64,000 nucleotides of DNA from Collimonas humicola (GTDB taxonomy: Bacteria > Pseudomonadota > Gammaproteobacteria > Burkholderiales > Burkholderiaceae_D), in NCBI RefSeq assembly GCF_018304945.1, contig NZ_JAGQEE010000001.1, forward strand, positions 930,001-994,000, read 5' to 3'. The notes beneath the pieces are model-generated. The model saw only the letters and a list, made by a program, of their open reading frames with translations, searched no databases and was not told where the DNA came from. Positions 48,432 through 57,614 of the stretch are shown piece after piece; positions within the stretch are counted from its first letter, which is position 1, and the number at the start of each line of letters is the position of its first letter. The translations under genes and the position numbers were made by a program.

Positions 48432-48917
48432 CTAAACCGTCACAACAGGCATGCAGAACATCAAGCGCTGGACATCCGTCTCCTTTTGGACGATATCCTG
48501 AGCGATCTCGGACGCCGAGCGTCCGTAGACGTCCACGCCGAGCGAGCGCGAGGCTTCCAGATAGACGGCGTTTTCTCGCTCGACGTAGAGCATGAACAGC
48601 GGGCGCACAATCGCCCATTCACTCTGCGTCAGCGGCGTGTCGATTTCGACAAAGTCGCTCGTCGGATACAAGCTGTCCGGAACAGGAAAACGTGGATACG
48701 ACAACGAAGCCCCCCAGGGATCATGCATCTCAGGCGGCATCGCTGCTACAGGAGCCGCCGGCAGCAAAGCATCAAACGCTCCGTAGCCACCGCAATACCT
48801 GGCGGCGGCCAGCGCCTGGGCGAGCACCGTTTCTTCCTCCAGCACGATACCCACCGGGCGTTCCTTTACCAGAAAGAGCAAGGCCAGCGCTTTCAGTGTT
48901 TTAGAAAACTCCGCCAT
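48432..48917 (-). CDS. Phage tail-cluster hypothetical protein
   Basis: 161 residues (MAEFSKTLKALALLFLVKER), soluble, with QSEWAIVRPLFMLYVERENA in the C-terminal half, perhaps a tail completion or adaptor protein. It ends 4 bp before the hub-like gene and starts 6 bp after the tube gene stop. I recognise no family. Confidence 0.6.
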   Translation of the reverse strand: MAEFSKTLKALALLFLVKERPVGIVLEEETVLAQALAAARYCGGYGAFDALLPAAPVAAMPPEMHDPWGASLSYPRFPVPDSLYPTSDFVEIDTPLTQSEWAIVRPLFMLYVERENAVYLEASRSLGVDVYGRSASEIAQDIVQKETDVQRLMFCMPVVTV

Positions 48918-48922
48918 GATGC

Positions 48923-49411
48923 TTAAATGTTGCCTGGAATTTCTTCGTTGAAATAGTGGAAAAACAGCGTTCCCGAGATATTGAGTACCTGAGAACGGTT
49001 TTCCCAATCACGATCCGGGTTATCCAGTTGGATGAAGCAATCGTAAATCGGCTTGGCGACAGAGAACTGCGACGGTGTACCTTCGTACACCTTGGCATTG
49101 AACTTGCCGCCGGTACGGATCAGGTTCAGCATCATTTTGGAGACGTGGCCGGCCTTGGTCTCCATCAAGGTGATTTGGCCTTGTTGGTTGATCTTGACCT
49201 GTTGCGCTTCCCACTTGGCCGCGCCAAGTGGCATGGGAATTTCAATTTCGCCGGCGCTGGACAACTCGGGCCACGGAAACTGCTTGGTCAGTAGCCACAT
49301 TTGCTCGAAGCCTTCAATTTCAAAGGCAGCATCGCTGGAGATAGCTTTGTCACCCATCGCCCGGGTGGTGTTATACAAGCTCTGCAGGTAAGCGGGATTG
49401 GATACGGTCAT
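48923..49411 (-). CDS. Tail tube protein candidate
   Basis: 162 residues. A beta-barrel pattern with IEIPMPLGAAKWEAQQVKIN, a helix (HVSKMMLNLIRTGGKFNAKV) and FSVAKPIYDCFIQLDNPDRD, then VLNISGTLFFHYFNEEI, is in the style of T4 gp19-like tubes. Its size and place beside baseplate genes agree. The gene has GAGGGCACC upstream of the ATG. It is the first phage gene left of the cargo cassette. Confidence 0.65.
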   Translation of the reverse strand: MTVSNPAYLQSLYNTTRAMGDKAISSDAAFEIEGFEQMWLLTKQFPWPELSSAGEIEIPMPLGAAKWEAQQVKINQQGQITLMETKAGHVSKMMLNLIRTGGKFNAKVYEGTPSQFSVAKPIYDCFIQLDNPDRDWENRSQVLNISGTLFFHYFNEEIPGNI

Positions 49412-49617
49412 GGTGCCCTCATGCGGGTAAGTTAGATGATGCGCCTAACTTTACCGGCTCATGACGACCTTAAATTGGAATGTTTTCCATGCCAAAACTA
49501 GTACCGGAGGAAATCACAATCTTTAACGTTTTCGACCCGTAATATGCTTTTTTCTAACGTTCTTTTGGGCTACTCTTATTGCGTAATTTGACGACAACCA
49601 ATTTAAAAAGGAACAAC

Positions 49618-49863
49618 ATGGGTCTTATCGTTTGGTTGATAGTTGGCGCGATCGCCGGATGGCTGGCGGGAGTTGTAGTGAAAGGTGGCGGCTTCGGTGT
49701 GTTGATCGATATCATCGTTGGTATCGTCGGCGCATTTATTGGCGGCTGGTTAGCTGGCGTACTAGGCATTCATATCGGCAGCGGTATTATCGGATCAATC
49801 ATCACTGCTACCGTAGGAGCAATTATCTTGTTGTTCATTCTGCGGCTTATTAAGCGCGCTTGA
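49618..49863 (+). CDS. GlsB/YeaQ/YmgE stress-response membrane protein
   Basis: 81 residues, almost wholly hydrophobic (IVWLIVGAIAGWLAGVVVKG, DIIVGIVGAFIGGWLAGVLG, ITATVGAIILLFILRLIKRA), with three helices and the Gly-zipper features of the transglycosylase-associated GlsB family. AAGGAACA precedes the ATG. It is transcribed against the phage genes and has its own terminator, so it is cargo rather than virion structure. Confidence 0.9.
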   Translation: MGLIVWLIVGAIAGWLAGVVVKGGGFGVLIDIIVGIVGAFIGGWLAGVLGIHIGSGIIGSIITATVGAIILLFILRLIKRA

Positions 49864-49896
49864 ATTAGTGACGAAGTTGAAGTCTGATTTTTTTCA

Positions 49897-49921
49897 AAAA
49901 CCCGCTTGACTGCGGGTTTTC
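49897..49921. terminator. Terminator between GlsB-like and RlpA-like genes
   Basis: aaaacccgc/gcgggtttt stem with a 6-nt loop between two convergent genes. A/T runs on both arms suit both directions. Confidence 0.85.
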
Positions 49922-49938
49922 TGATTTGAGCAAATCGA

Positions 49939-50727
49939 TTATTTGTCGTCGTATCGAATTATCTGCTGCACTTTAACTGCTGATTCATAGCTGGCATCGA
50001 CCGATGAACTGGCCCGCTCTTCCGCCGACATTTCGCTTCCTTCATCTAACTGACGACGCACCCAACTGACCTCACTTTGCGACAACTGGCGGACTTCGAC
50101 TTGGGCGGTGCCGCTACGGATGAAATCCAACTGCTTCGCTGCAGCGTAGGAGACATCCAGAATTCGTTTGCTACGATACGGCCCGCGATCAGTCACCTTG
50201 AGCAACGCTACCTTGTTGTTGCGAACATTACGAACCAGCACCCAACTATGTAGTGGCAAATTAGGATGCGCAGCTGTCATCGAATACATATTGAAGCGTT
50301 CACCGTCCGCCGATTTTCGCCCATGAAATCCTGATCCATACCAAGAAGCCATACCACGCTGAACAACGGTGCCGAAACCAGGTCGCAAGCGCATATCCCC
50401 ATCAAGATGAAGATTTTGGTTGGGCGTTACTGCTTGCATTTGGTTCAGGGACTGATCATTAGGTATATCAGGAGCTAATGGCGGCGTCGATTCGCTGGGG
50501 ACAGAGGAATTGGGAATGATGTCCGAAGCAGGAGATGACTTGTCGACTCCCGGTATATCTTCCGACACCGACACTACATGTATGGAAGATTTGTCCGGAA
50601 TCGTATCCGCCCCAGCTTGAGTAACCGCACAGACTGCTAAAAATAAGAAGATATAACTGGGGAGCAAAAGTGGCGACCAAAGCGAGCAAGCCCCTAGAGT
50701 GCCATCAAGAGGCTTGTCTGACATCAT
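49939..50727 (-). CDS. RlpA family septal ring lytic transglycosylase
   Basis: 262 residues. An N-terminal hydrophobic segment ([20 protein letters not shown]) is the likely signal. The double-psi barrel domain at about 115-215 shows [39 protein letters not shown] and [19 protein letters not shown], the standard RlpA sequence. It lacks the SPOR domain of classical RlpA. Enzymes of this kind cut naked glycan strands at division sites. Its start overlaps the HU gene stop (ATGA). As phage cargo it could aid DNA entry or lysis, or be host-like baggage. Confidence 0.88.
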   Translation of the reverse strand: MMSDKPLDGTLGACSLWSPLLLPSYIFLFLAVCAVTQAGADTIPDKSSIHVVSVSEDIPGVDKSSPASDIIPNSSVPSESTPPLAPDIPNDQSLNQMQAVTPNQNLHLDGDMRLRPGFGTVVQRGMASWYGSGFHGRKSADGERFNMYSMTAAHPNLPLHSWVLVRNVRNNKVALLKVTDRGPYRSKRILDVSYAAAKQLDFIRSGTAQVEVRQLSQSEVSWVRRQLDEGSEMSAEERASSSVDASYESAVKVQQIIRYDDK

Positions 50728-51008
50728 TTCTTCTTTTTATTCACGGTATCTTTGAACCCCTTGCCCGCTGCGAACTTCACCGTTTTGGCGGCTGCAATCT
50801 TAATCTCTTCGCCTGTCTGCGGGTTACGGCCAACGCGTGCGGCGCGCTTGCCTGAGGAAAATGAACCGAATCCGATCAGTTGCACCGTATCGCCTTTGGT
50901 CACTACCTTGACCACATGGTTAATTACCGATTCCAGTACGCGTTGCGCGCTGGCTTTCGAGATCTCTGCGTCCGCGGCAATGGCGTCGATCAATTCAGTT
51001 TTATTCAT
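50724..51008 (-). CDS. HU family DNA-binding protein
   Basis: 94 residues with HU architecture: [20 protein letters not shown], a [20 protein letters not shown] arm and [17 protein letters not shown] at the end. It is a nucleoid-bending dimer. AAAGGAAAC precedes the ATG. Cotranscribed with the RlpA-like gene. A HU inside a prophage could help phage DNA packing or transcription. Confidence 0.93.
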   Translation of the reverse strand: MNKTELIDAIAADAEISKASAQRVLESVINHVVKVVTKGDTVQLIGFGSFSSGKRAARVGRNPQTGEEIKIAAAKTVKFAAGKGFKDTVNKKKK

Positions 51009-51227
51009 CGCGTTGTTTCCTTTAAAAAATTGTAAATGCGAGCGGCTTATGTTTTTAGAATCAGCGAACTGATTTGACGCACAGTCTATTGCAATGCGAT
51101 AAAAGAGCGTTGATCAAAACGCATATTTTTCAATTGTTCACATTGTTGCGTCAACACATTCTCACTGCTCACGTTATTGGAGCATGTGGGAAATGCCTGC
51201 ATATAAATTTCAAAGGATAGATACATC

Positions 51228-51608
51228 ATGAAAAAGCTGATCTCCGCCGTCGCTATCGCAACTTTTGCCATCGGTACTGCATATGCGCAAATACCAGCTA
51301 AAGCTGACGTTAATGCCATGGCTAATGGTGCAGTCGATGCAGCTAAAACCTCTGCAACCACAACCGCGAAAACGGCAGCTACGAATGCCGCAAACAATGT
51401 AACGTCAGCGGCTGCCGCTAAAGTAGATGCCAAAACATCCTCCATCGGAGCCTTACCAGCGAGTGCTGGCGCCTTACCAGCAAATGTTCCTGCGCCTGCA
51501 CAAAAGGCCGTAGTCAATGACAAACCAGTGAAGGCCCATTCGCATAAAAAGCATGCGAAGAAGCATCACAAGCAATCAACTACTGACACTGCGAAAAAAG
51601 CAGCATAA
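51228..51608 (+). CDS. Ala-rich secreted protein with Lys/His tail
   Basis: 126 residues. Signal peptide MKKLISAVAIATFAIGTAYA is followed by an Ala/Thr-rich low-complexity region (AAKTSATTTAKTAATNAANN) and a basic C-terminus (HSHKKHAKKHHKQSTTDTAK). It resembles acid-shock-like or other uncharacterised periplasmic proteins. AAAGGA precedes the ATG. Divergent from HU. Confidence 0.7.
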   Translation: MKKLISAVAIATFAIGTAYAQIPAKADVNAMANGAVDAAKTSATTTAKTAATNAANNVTSAAAAKVDAKTSSIGALPASAGALPANVPAPAQKAVVNDKPVKAHSHKKHAKKHHKQSTTDTAKKAA

Positions 51609-51631
51609 CGATAAAAATTCCTCGATATAAA

Positions 51632-51661
51632 AAAAGGCCTTGCAGCGTTGCAAGGCCTTTT
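51632..51661 (+). terminator. Terminator after the Ala-rich secreted protein gene
   Basis: aaaaggccttgca/tgcaaggcctttt perfect 13-bp stem with a 4-nt loop and T-run, 24 bp past the stop codon. Confidence 0.9.
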
Positions 51662-51700
51662 GCTACGTCACCAGTTGATTCTGAAGTCGTACACAGAACG

Positions 51701-51740
51701 AAAATGGCCAATCTAGATTTCATCCAGATCGGCCATTTTT
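51701..51740. terminator. Terminator after the tape-measure gene
   Basis: aaaatggcc-a-atct pairs with agat-c-ggccatttt, a 14-position stem with one mismatch, ending in a T-run on each strand. It lies 15 bp past the minus-strand tape-measure stop and seals the cargo cassette from the phage operon. Confidence 0.8.
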
Positions 51741-51754
51741 CAGTAACTCTGTGG

Positions 51755-54103
51755 CTAACTCCCCGCTGACATACCTCCCGTCACCACATGAGCAATCTTC
51801 CGATCACGCAAATCTTGGCCAACGTCAAACTTCGGCGCCACGACCGTCACCGATGTGCTTGACGACCTGCCATTGAGCTGCGTCGCCGGCGATACTGACG
51901 CAATCTCGGGAATATCCGGTATCTTCGCAATAGTAGGCGCGGTCGGTATATTCGGGATGGCAGAGATATTCGGCACCGCTGGCGATTGCGGCGTCACCGC
52001 CAGCGATGGTAAAACACTCTTCACCTGCATCGCTCTCGCATCCTGCGCGAAGAATTCGCCCATGCGCATTTTGTTGCCCATGTTTTGATAAGCGGCACCA
52101 GCAGAGATCATCCCGTCACCGTAGAGGCTTTTGTTGTTTTTAATTACGGCCTCAATCCGCACGCGCTCGCTGTCAGTGACCTGCCGGCCAGCTATCAGCG
52201 CATCCCGCACAGTGGTTTCTGGATTATTTTTCACTGCTTTCAGGATGCGACCAGCATCACCGTCGCCGAGATTGTGATAAGCGTAGACGTTCGCCGCGTC
52301 GTCCATTCCGCCGAACTTCCTCCCCTTTTCAATATTCTCTCGGGTAAATTCAGCTAGCATACCAGCCTGAATTTTAGGATCGCTCCGGTATTTCTCCGCA
52401 TCTTGTTTCGACAATTTCCCGGCATCATCAACGCCATACTTGCCACCATACTTATTGATCATATCGGTCCAAGTCCCGTCGAGAAACTGGCCGTAGCCGT
52501 GAGCGCTCGACAGCTTCTTGCCGTTTTTCTGGATCGGGACGGCGTCCTTATTGAAACCGCTCTCGAAATGTGCGATCTGCGCCACCACACCAGGATCAAC
52601 ACCAGCAGAACTCGCTCCGCCGACCAGATAATCCTTTGCAACCTGCCAGCGCTCATTGACCACACGGCCAATCGGTGTCGCCATCTTGGCAACACGTTCT
52701 TGCCCATAATTGGCAACAGCGCCAGCGGCGGCCGTCACTGGTTTGACGACATGCTGATCGACAGACTCCACAGCAGAGACAGCCGTATTCTTGACTGCCG
52801 TAACAGCATTGGCCACGTTCGCCTTGACATCGATGCCGGCTTTTTCTTTGGCGACCTCGTTAACAGCGTTTCCCGCCTGAACGGCGAGATCCTTCACCAC
52901 ATTGGCGACATTCCTGGCAATCTCAAATTTATCCTTAAAAAGGCCCGTAATCGCATCCCACCCGTCACTGAATTTCTGAACGCCAGCGCCCCAAGTTGCC
53001 GTGATCTTGTCGCCAATCTCTTTCCAGTCAAAGGTGGATAGCCATTCGCCGGTGACTTCACCCAGCTTGTCGCCGATGAACCCGCCGATCATCACACCAA
53101 TCGGACCGCCAAAAGCCAGCCCTATACCGCCACCAATCAACGCACCGATGCCACTGCCGCCCCCCGCAAAGCGGCCTTTTCGATTTTCAGCCGGCGTTTT
53201 GTCCGGATCATCGTTCCCGAACATGCCGGCCAGCGCAGAACCGCCCGCCAGCAATGCGCTCAGCAATGGTAAGCGTCGGAACAAGCCCTTGCCGATCCCG
53301 AACAGTCCCTTCCCGAGCAAATTGCCCAACATTCCGAATCCCGGAATTTTTGGCGCCAAACGGCTCAACAATCCCCCTGAGCTGTTGCCGGCGGCGGCGG
53401 GCTTCTTTTCAATCGCCGCAAGCTTGCGCAGTTGCGCCTTACTGAACTCAGTCTCGTCTCGGCGTAATCCTCGTAACTCTGTCCAAAGTCGTTTGAACCA
53501 AATACCCTTCTTCTTTTCTTCCCCCTCACGGCCAAACATCTTGCCGAAGCCGCGTCCGACCGGCGTCACGATTGCGCTGAGCTCCTTGGCGGCAGCGATG
53601 GTCGGATCCACATCGGGCGTGCGCTCAATCGCATTCGATGCCATGGCGCCCATCGTGCCAATTTTTCCGGAAGCAGCCTTGCGGCTGCCAGTGCTTTCGC
53701 CCTTTTCCTTGTGGTCCCTCTGCTGACCTTGCCCGGCGCGCGGTACATTTGGTGTGGCTGTCCGCACGAACCTACCATTGGCGTCGCGGCTCACAGTTGC
53801 AGGAACGGCCGCCCGTAGCACCTCCTTGCTGACAACCGCCGTCTTCAGCAACGACGTCGGCTGCACGACCGTCCTGGAGGTTATCTGTACCATCTTGGCA
53901 ACCGCGGCACTTTGACGGCGTGGTAACGCAAGAATTGGGGCCGTGCTGCTCTGAGTCGCTCGTTTAACGGCAGCAGCGCTTGAGGTCATCGCCTGGCGGA
54001 TGCCACGCACGTCATCCTGAATCGCCGCCCATAATTTCAGCGCTTCGCCCCAATCAGCAGGATCGCCTACCAGGAAGCCAAAACGATCGGATTGAATTGT
54101 CAT
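51755..54103 (-). CDS. Tape-measure-like tail protein with lytic transglycosylase domain
   Basis: 782 residues. The N-terminal third is basic and variable; the middle has Gly-rich hydrophobic runs (IGALIGGGIGLAFGGPIGVM, IGGFIGDKLGEV) and long helices, as in tape-measure proteins. The SLT-like domain at about 495-640 has the catalytic Glu in AQIAHFESGFNKDAV with SAHGYGQFLDGTW. The C-terminal part is a Pro/Ile-rich repeat. It would set tail length and digest peptidoglycan during DNA entry. Rather short for a tape measure, so a separate phage lysozyme-tail protein is an alternative. Confidence 0.75.
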   Translation of the reverse strand: MTIQSDRFGFLVGDPADWGEALKLWAAIQDDVRGIRQAMTSSAAAVKRATQSSTAPILALPRRQSAAVAKMVQITSRTVVQPTSLLKTAVVSKEVLRAAVPATVSRDANGRFVRTATPNVPRAGQGQQRDHKEKGESTGSRKAASGKIGTMGAMASNAIERTPDVDPTIAAAKELSAIVTPVGRGFGKMFGREGEEKKKGIWFKRLWTELRGLRRDETEFSKAQLRKLAAIEKKPAAAGNSSGGLLSRLAPKIPGFGMLGNLLGKGLFGIGKGLFRRLPLLSALLAGGSALAGMFGNDDPDKTPAENRKGRFAGGGSGIGALIGGGIGLAFGGPIGVMIGGFIGDKLGEVTGEWLSTFDWKEIGDKITATWGAGVQKFSDGWDAITGLFKDKFEIARNVANVVKDLAVQAGNAVNEVAKEKAGIDVKANVANAVTAVKNTAVSAVESVDQHVVKPVTAAAGAVANYGQERVAKMATPIGRVVNERWQVAKDYLVGGASSAGVDPGVVAQIAHFESGFNKDAVPIQKNGKKLSSAHGYGQFLDGTWTDMINKYGGKYGVDDAGKLSKQDAEKYRSDPKIQAGMLAEFTRENIEKGRKFGGMDDAANVYAYHNLGDGDAGRILKAVKNNPETTVRDALIAGRQVTDSERVRIEAVIKNNKSLYGDGMISAGAAYQNMGNKMRMGEFFAQDARAMQVKSVLPSLAVTPQSPAVPNISAIPNIPTAPTIAKIPDIPEIASVSPATQLNGRSSSTSVTVVAPKFDVGQDLRDRKIAHVVTGGMSAGS

Positions 54104-54104
54104 G

Positions 54105-54935
54105 TCAGGCTACCGGAAAGAAGGAATCGAACTGCGAGAACGTCATTTGAATTTCTTGCACCGTGTCGTCGCGCCGCGACAGGTCGTATTCAATGCTGGC
54201 CGGACGCATATATAGAACGCTCTCGTAGCCACCGCGATTGCTGGCTTCGGTAATGAACGAATGCAAAATGCGGATCTTGACCAGGTATTCGATGGGCACG
54301 CCGACACAGCCATCCCGCTTAGTCGCGGCGGCCGCCTTCGATTCAAACCATTTCTTGAGCGTGCCCACCGAATCGTCCATGGTGGTCAATCGCAGATCGA
54401 CAGATTCCAGGCTATTCACCGAGTCGATTGAGGCCGATCCCACCCGTACCTTGTCGCCGGTAATCGTCCAGGGTGAATAATTTACCTCGGTCGCAAACAG
54501 ATTGAACATGCTGGCGCCATCGCCGGCCGTCAGCTTCGATACCAAGGACTCCATGGTGGACGGCATCAGATCGGTGACTTCGACCAGAAATAGGTTTTTC
54601 TTGGCATACCTGGTTGCGGAACATTCGTCAAAAATCGCCTTGGCTTCCGCCGGTGTGATACCGCCTAATAGTGGCGCCGGCGTGGCCCAATACGCTGCCA
54701 ACGCGGCCAGGCCGTCCACGCGCGGGAAATAATTCGCGAGTAGCCCCGAATCCAGGACAGAGAGCGCAGCGCCACCCAGATCACCACTCAGCAGCTTATT
54801 GCCGACACCCAAGCCCGTATTGATCAGCGCGCCCAAACGCGGCGGCAGATATTTCTTCGCCTGGCCGATGGCCGCAATGGCGCCGGCGCTCTTTGGCAAG
54901 GCGATGCTATTGGCCACGTTATCAAACAGCCCCAA
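54105..54935 (-). CDS. Phage tube-like structural protein
   Basis: 276 residues from a TTG start at 54935 with GAGGAGAG six to seven bases upstream; the longer frame (to 54992) would run deep into the portal gene. The C-terminal half has LFATEVNYSPWTITGDKVRV, YLVKIRILHSFITEASNRGG and IEYDLSRRDDTVQEIQMTFS, consistent with a tube-type beta sandwich. It overlaps the portal 3' end by 14 bp. Role: tail tube or head-tail joining; not certain. Confidence 0.65.
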   Translation of the reverse strand: MGLFDNVANSIALPKSAGAIAAIGQAKKYLPPRLGALINTGLGVGNKLLSGDLGGAALSVLDSGLLANYFPRVDGLAALAAYWATPAPLLGGITPAEAKAIFDECSATRYAKKNLFLVEVTDLMPSTMESLVSKLTAGDGASMFNLFATEVNYSPWTITGDKVRVGSASIDSVNSLESVDLRLTTMDDSVGTLKKWFESKAAAATKRDGCVGVPIEYLVKIRILHSFITEASNRGGYESVLYMRPASIEYDLSRRDDTVQEIQMTFSQFDSFFPVA

Positions 54936-56544
54936 TATTGCTCTCCTCGGCAGCTTTAGCGACCATGGCCTTGGCATAGGCGGCGGCTTCATCTTCGTCT
55001 AGCAGCATTTGCTTCGCCAGGAACATGGCCACCGTCTTCTCATCCATCCCAATTTCTTTAATCTGGGACATGACCTGCGCCAGCATGGCCGCTGAATTCG
55101 CTGACTCCAGGCGCGTCCGCTGCTTCTCGGCTTCCATAGCAGAAATCGAACCATAGAAATTGATGTTCCAAGGGCGTTCTTCTTCCGAAAACACAATCCC
55201 GTAGCGGTGCATCGTGTGCAAATCAATGACGGAATTGAAGAAGTCGGACAGCGCGCCGCGAATGATGCGGGATTTTTCGGCCACCTGAGCGCTGACGCGG
55301 AAGAACCCGCCATCGCCCAAGCCGCCGGATAGTTGGTCGGCGAAGCCCAGCATCGACAGATCCACCCCCAGCGCGCCGCCCAGCAAGCGTGCGTGCATCA
55401 TCACGTCCTCGATCGACAGTTCGCCGTTGCGGCCTGAATCGCCGACCAGCTGGGACAAATTCGTGAGCTGCTTGTCGCCGTGGTACGGCAGTACGGTAGT
55501 GAATTTCTCCAGAATCGGCTGACCATGTTCAATTGCCCACTGCGCACGCTGTTTAGCCTGCTTCAGCATGGTCATGACGCCATCGCCGAATTTCTTCTTC
55601 TGATCCGCCGTCATGCCATCGCCATTGAATCCCAGCACGCGCTCATCAATCGAATCGGCAAAGCGCTGACCAATCAGGCCAAGCAGTGACGCGTACAGGT
55701 GGTCGTAGGCCTCTTCCGCCTGGTGCAAGAAGGAGCCGCCCACCATCGACGGCAGAATCGGCAATTCATCCAGGTCATTTTCTGACAATGCCATTTTGAT
55801 GACCTTGTCCTGCACCGCAAATTGCGGCACCCAGACCAGTCGCGGCATTTTTAGGCGCAGCAACTGCGTCGTATCCAGCCGCTCGATCGCCTTGGCGCCG
55901 GAATACACCATGTACCCGACAGTACGGTTGCCCTTCTCGTACGCTTGCACCATAGGCGGCCGGACAATCTCACCGAAATACAATTCACGGATACCGCTGC
56001 TATCGACGTAGGGCCGCGCGTAGCTGTCGCCGAAGGTCGCACCGTTATAGGCCATACAATGCGCCATTTGATTGAGCTTGGGCGTCAAGGCGGCGTCGAT
56101 CTCATCAACCATCTTGGCGAGCTTGATATTTTTGATCGTCTCGGCTTTTTTCTCGATGAACACCGTATTGCCGGTCGTCTCATGGCCACCGAGTGCAGAC
56201 GTGACGATCAGCGACAGCGCGCCGGACACAATGGGGTCGCCTTCCATGAACGACCATTTCTGATAAATCTGCGCACGCATGCGGGCGGCGCGACGGCCAG
56301 TACCTAAGAGAGATTGCGATGCCGTCGCGAAATCAAAGGCATAGGGATCATCTTTGCCCAGGTCGTCCACCTTCTCGACGTTCCCGGAAAACCATTTTTT
56401 TGCCGACGTGCCCATTTTGCCAAAGAGGCCGGGCGCATTCTTCTCAATATCTTTTGCCATATCCGCTCTGAATCGTCTGTATTCAGCATTGTCGGGCAAA
56501 AGATCAACACGACTATTCGGCGGTTTCCATCTCGGGGAAGGCAT
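54922..56544 (-). CDS. Portal protein
   Basis: 540 residues. Portal features include DNAEYRRFRADMAKDIEKNA, FMEGDPIVSGALSLIVTSAL, RLDTTQLLRLKMPRLVWVPQ, the long crown/helix region around DERVLGFNGDGMTADQKKKF and the LGGALGVDLSMLGFADQLSG stretch. It forms the dodecameric ring through which DNA is packaged. The start at 56544 has no strong ribosome site, so a slightly different start is possible. It lies next to vapBC, whose promoter abuts its 5' end. Confidence 0.8.
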   Translation of the reverse strand: MPSPRWKPPNSRVDLLPDNAEYRRFRADMAKDIEKNAPGLFGKMGTSAKKWFSGNVEKVDDLGKDDPYAFDFATASQSLLGTGRRAARMRAQIYQKWSFMEGDPIVSGALSLIVTSALGGHETTGNTVFIEKKAETIKNIKLAKMVDEIDAALTPKLNQMAHCMAYNGATFGDSYARPYVDSSGIRELYFGEIVRPPMVQAYEKGNRTVGYMVYSGAKAIERLDTTQLLRLKMPRLVWVPQFAVQDKVIKMALSENDLDELPILPSMVGGSFLHQAEEAYDHLYASLLGLIGQRFADSIDERVLGFNGDGMTADQKKKFGDGVMTMLKQAKQRAQWAIEHGQPILEKFTTVLPYHGDKQLTNLSQLVGDSGRNGELSIEDVMMHARLLGGALGVDLSMLGFADQLSGGLGDGGFFRVSAQVAEKSRIIRGALSDFFNSVIDLHTMHRYGIVFSEEERPWNINFYGSISAMEAEKQRTRLESANSAAMLAQVMSQIKEIGMDEKTVAMFLAKQMLLDEDEAAAYAKAMVAKAAEESNIGAV

Positions 56545-56558
56545 AAAGAACCATTTTA

Positions 56559-56579
56559 AGCATCATTTGATGCTATAAT
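56559..56579 (+). promoter_or_regulatory. vapBC promoter and operator
   Basis: agcatca-tt-tgatgct is a perfect inverted repeat (56559-56574) that runs into the -10 hexamer tataat at 56574-56579. A palindrome over the promoter suits autorepression by the VapBC complex. It lies 29 bp before the vapB start. No -35 matching the consensus is seen. Confidence 0.7.
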
Positions 56580-56607
56580 TGATTCACTTATTTACAAGGA
56601 GCACCCT

Positions 56608-56805
56608 ATGCGTACCACAGTCAATCTGGATGATGCCCTTCTTGCCCGCGCGCAAACATTGTGCGGCTTAGAGGAACGCAATGCCCTATTGAAGGAAGCG
56701 CTGAACGCATTAATCCAGCGTGAAAGCGCACGTCGCCTGGCGCGTTTGGGCGGCAGCGAACCACAATTGCAGGAAATTGCACGTCGCAAAGGCGAGACGC
56801 AATGA
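56608..56805 (+). CDS. vapB: VapB-type antitoxin
   Basis: 65 residues, MRTTVNLDDALLARAQTLCG and onward: a ribbon-helix-helix DNA-binding N-terminus and a C-terminal tail (RLGGSEPQLQEIARRKGETQ) that blocks the toxin. It belongs to the DUF2191-type antitoxins that pair with PIN toxins. AAGGAG precedes the ATG. It overlaps vapC by ATGA. The pair is transcribed against the phage genes. Confidence 0.9.
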   Translation: MRTTVNLDDALLARAQTLCGLEERNALLKEALNALIQRESARRLARLGGSEPQLQEIARRKGETQ

Positions 56806-57173
56806 TTTTGGTCGATACATCCATCTGGATTGACCATTTGCGCGTCGGTAGCCCAGCACTCGCTGGACTATTAGAAATGGGAAGGGGTTATTGTCACCCC
56901 TTCGTCATCGGTGAACTCGCTTGCGGCAGCTTGGGCAATCGGAGTGAAATCTTAAATTTATTGCAATCGCTACCGCAATTACCCACCGCCACCAACGAGG
57001 AAACGTTGTTCTTCATCGAACAACACAAGCTCATGGGGCGTGGCATTGGGTATATCGATACGCACTTGCTAGCCAGCACAGCAATCCATGCTGGTCGCCT
57101 GTGGACCCGAGACAAGCGCCTCAAGGTCATCGCCGAAGAAATGGGTCTGGCGTTTGAGCCAGTGACGCATTAA
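56802..57173 (+). CDS. vapC: VapC toxin, PIN-domain ribonuclease
   Basis: 123 residues with all four acidic residues of the PIN active site: Asp5 (ILVDTS), Glu38 (IGELACG), Asp86 (GYIDTHLL) and Asp104 (WTRDKRL). Such toxins cut tRNA or rRNA using Mg2+. It overlaps vapB by four bases, and its stop codon abuts the stop of the opposite phage gene at 57174. It could stabilise the prophage or act in defence; the first is the usual view. Confidence 0.93.
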   Translation: MILVDTSIWIDHLRVGSPALAGLLEMGRGYCHPFVIGELACGSLGNRSEILNLLQSLPQLPTATNEETLFFIEQHKLMGRGIGYIDTHLLASTAIHAGRLWTRDKRLKVIAEEMGLAFEPVTH

Positions 57174-57602
57174 TTACAGGGGCGTCATCTCGACGCTCTC
57201 ATCCATCAACACGTAAAACTCGCCATTACCGAACAGGTCGAACTGCCGCACTCCTTGGAATTGGGTGGCGTCGTACATTTCCGCAAATTCAAAGGCGGCC
57301 ACGATCGTGATGTCGGCATCGAGCTCCCCTTTTTCATTCAAGCCGCAGTAGATGCTGGCGATCAGCGGATCAAGCTCACCAAAATACGCGTAGCCGCGGT
57401 CGATCAACGCCGCCTTCAATGCCCACCAGTACGGGCCGAAGCGCAGATAGTTTTGCGGTGCCGCGCCCACGATCTTGTTGGCAAGCCTGGCCATGAACTC
57501 GCTATGCGACTGACCTGGGTTGTTCTTTTCAAACTCGGCGCGATGGTCTGCCAGCTTGTCAGCCAGGTAGACCTGATCGGGTAAATAATTGACGAATTGC
57601 AT
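57174..57602 (-). CDS. Phage hypothetical protein
   Basis: 142 residues (MQFVNYLPDQVYLADKLADH), soluble, with aromatic clusters (YLRFGPYWWALKAALIDRGY). It lies 12 bp after the DarB-like gene on the same strand with AGGAAG before its ATG, so it is probably cotranscribed. In P1 small head genes lie near darB, but no clear match is seen. Confidence 0.6.
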   Translation of the reverse strand: MQFVNYLPDQVYLADKLADHRAEFEKNNPGQSHSEFMARLANKIVGAAPQNYLRFGPYWWALKAALIDRGYAYFGELDPLIASIYCGLNEKGELDADITIVAAFEFAEMYDATQFQGVRQFDLFGNGEFYVLMDESVEMTPL

Positions 57603-57614
57603 ATGTACTTCCTG

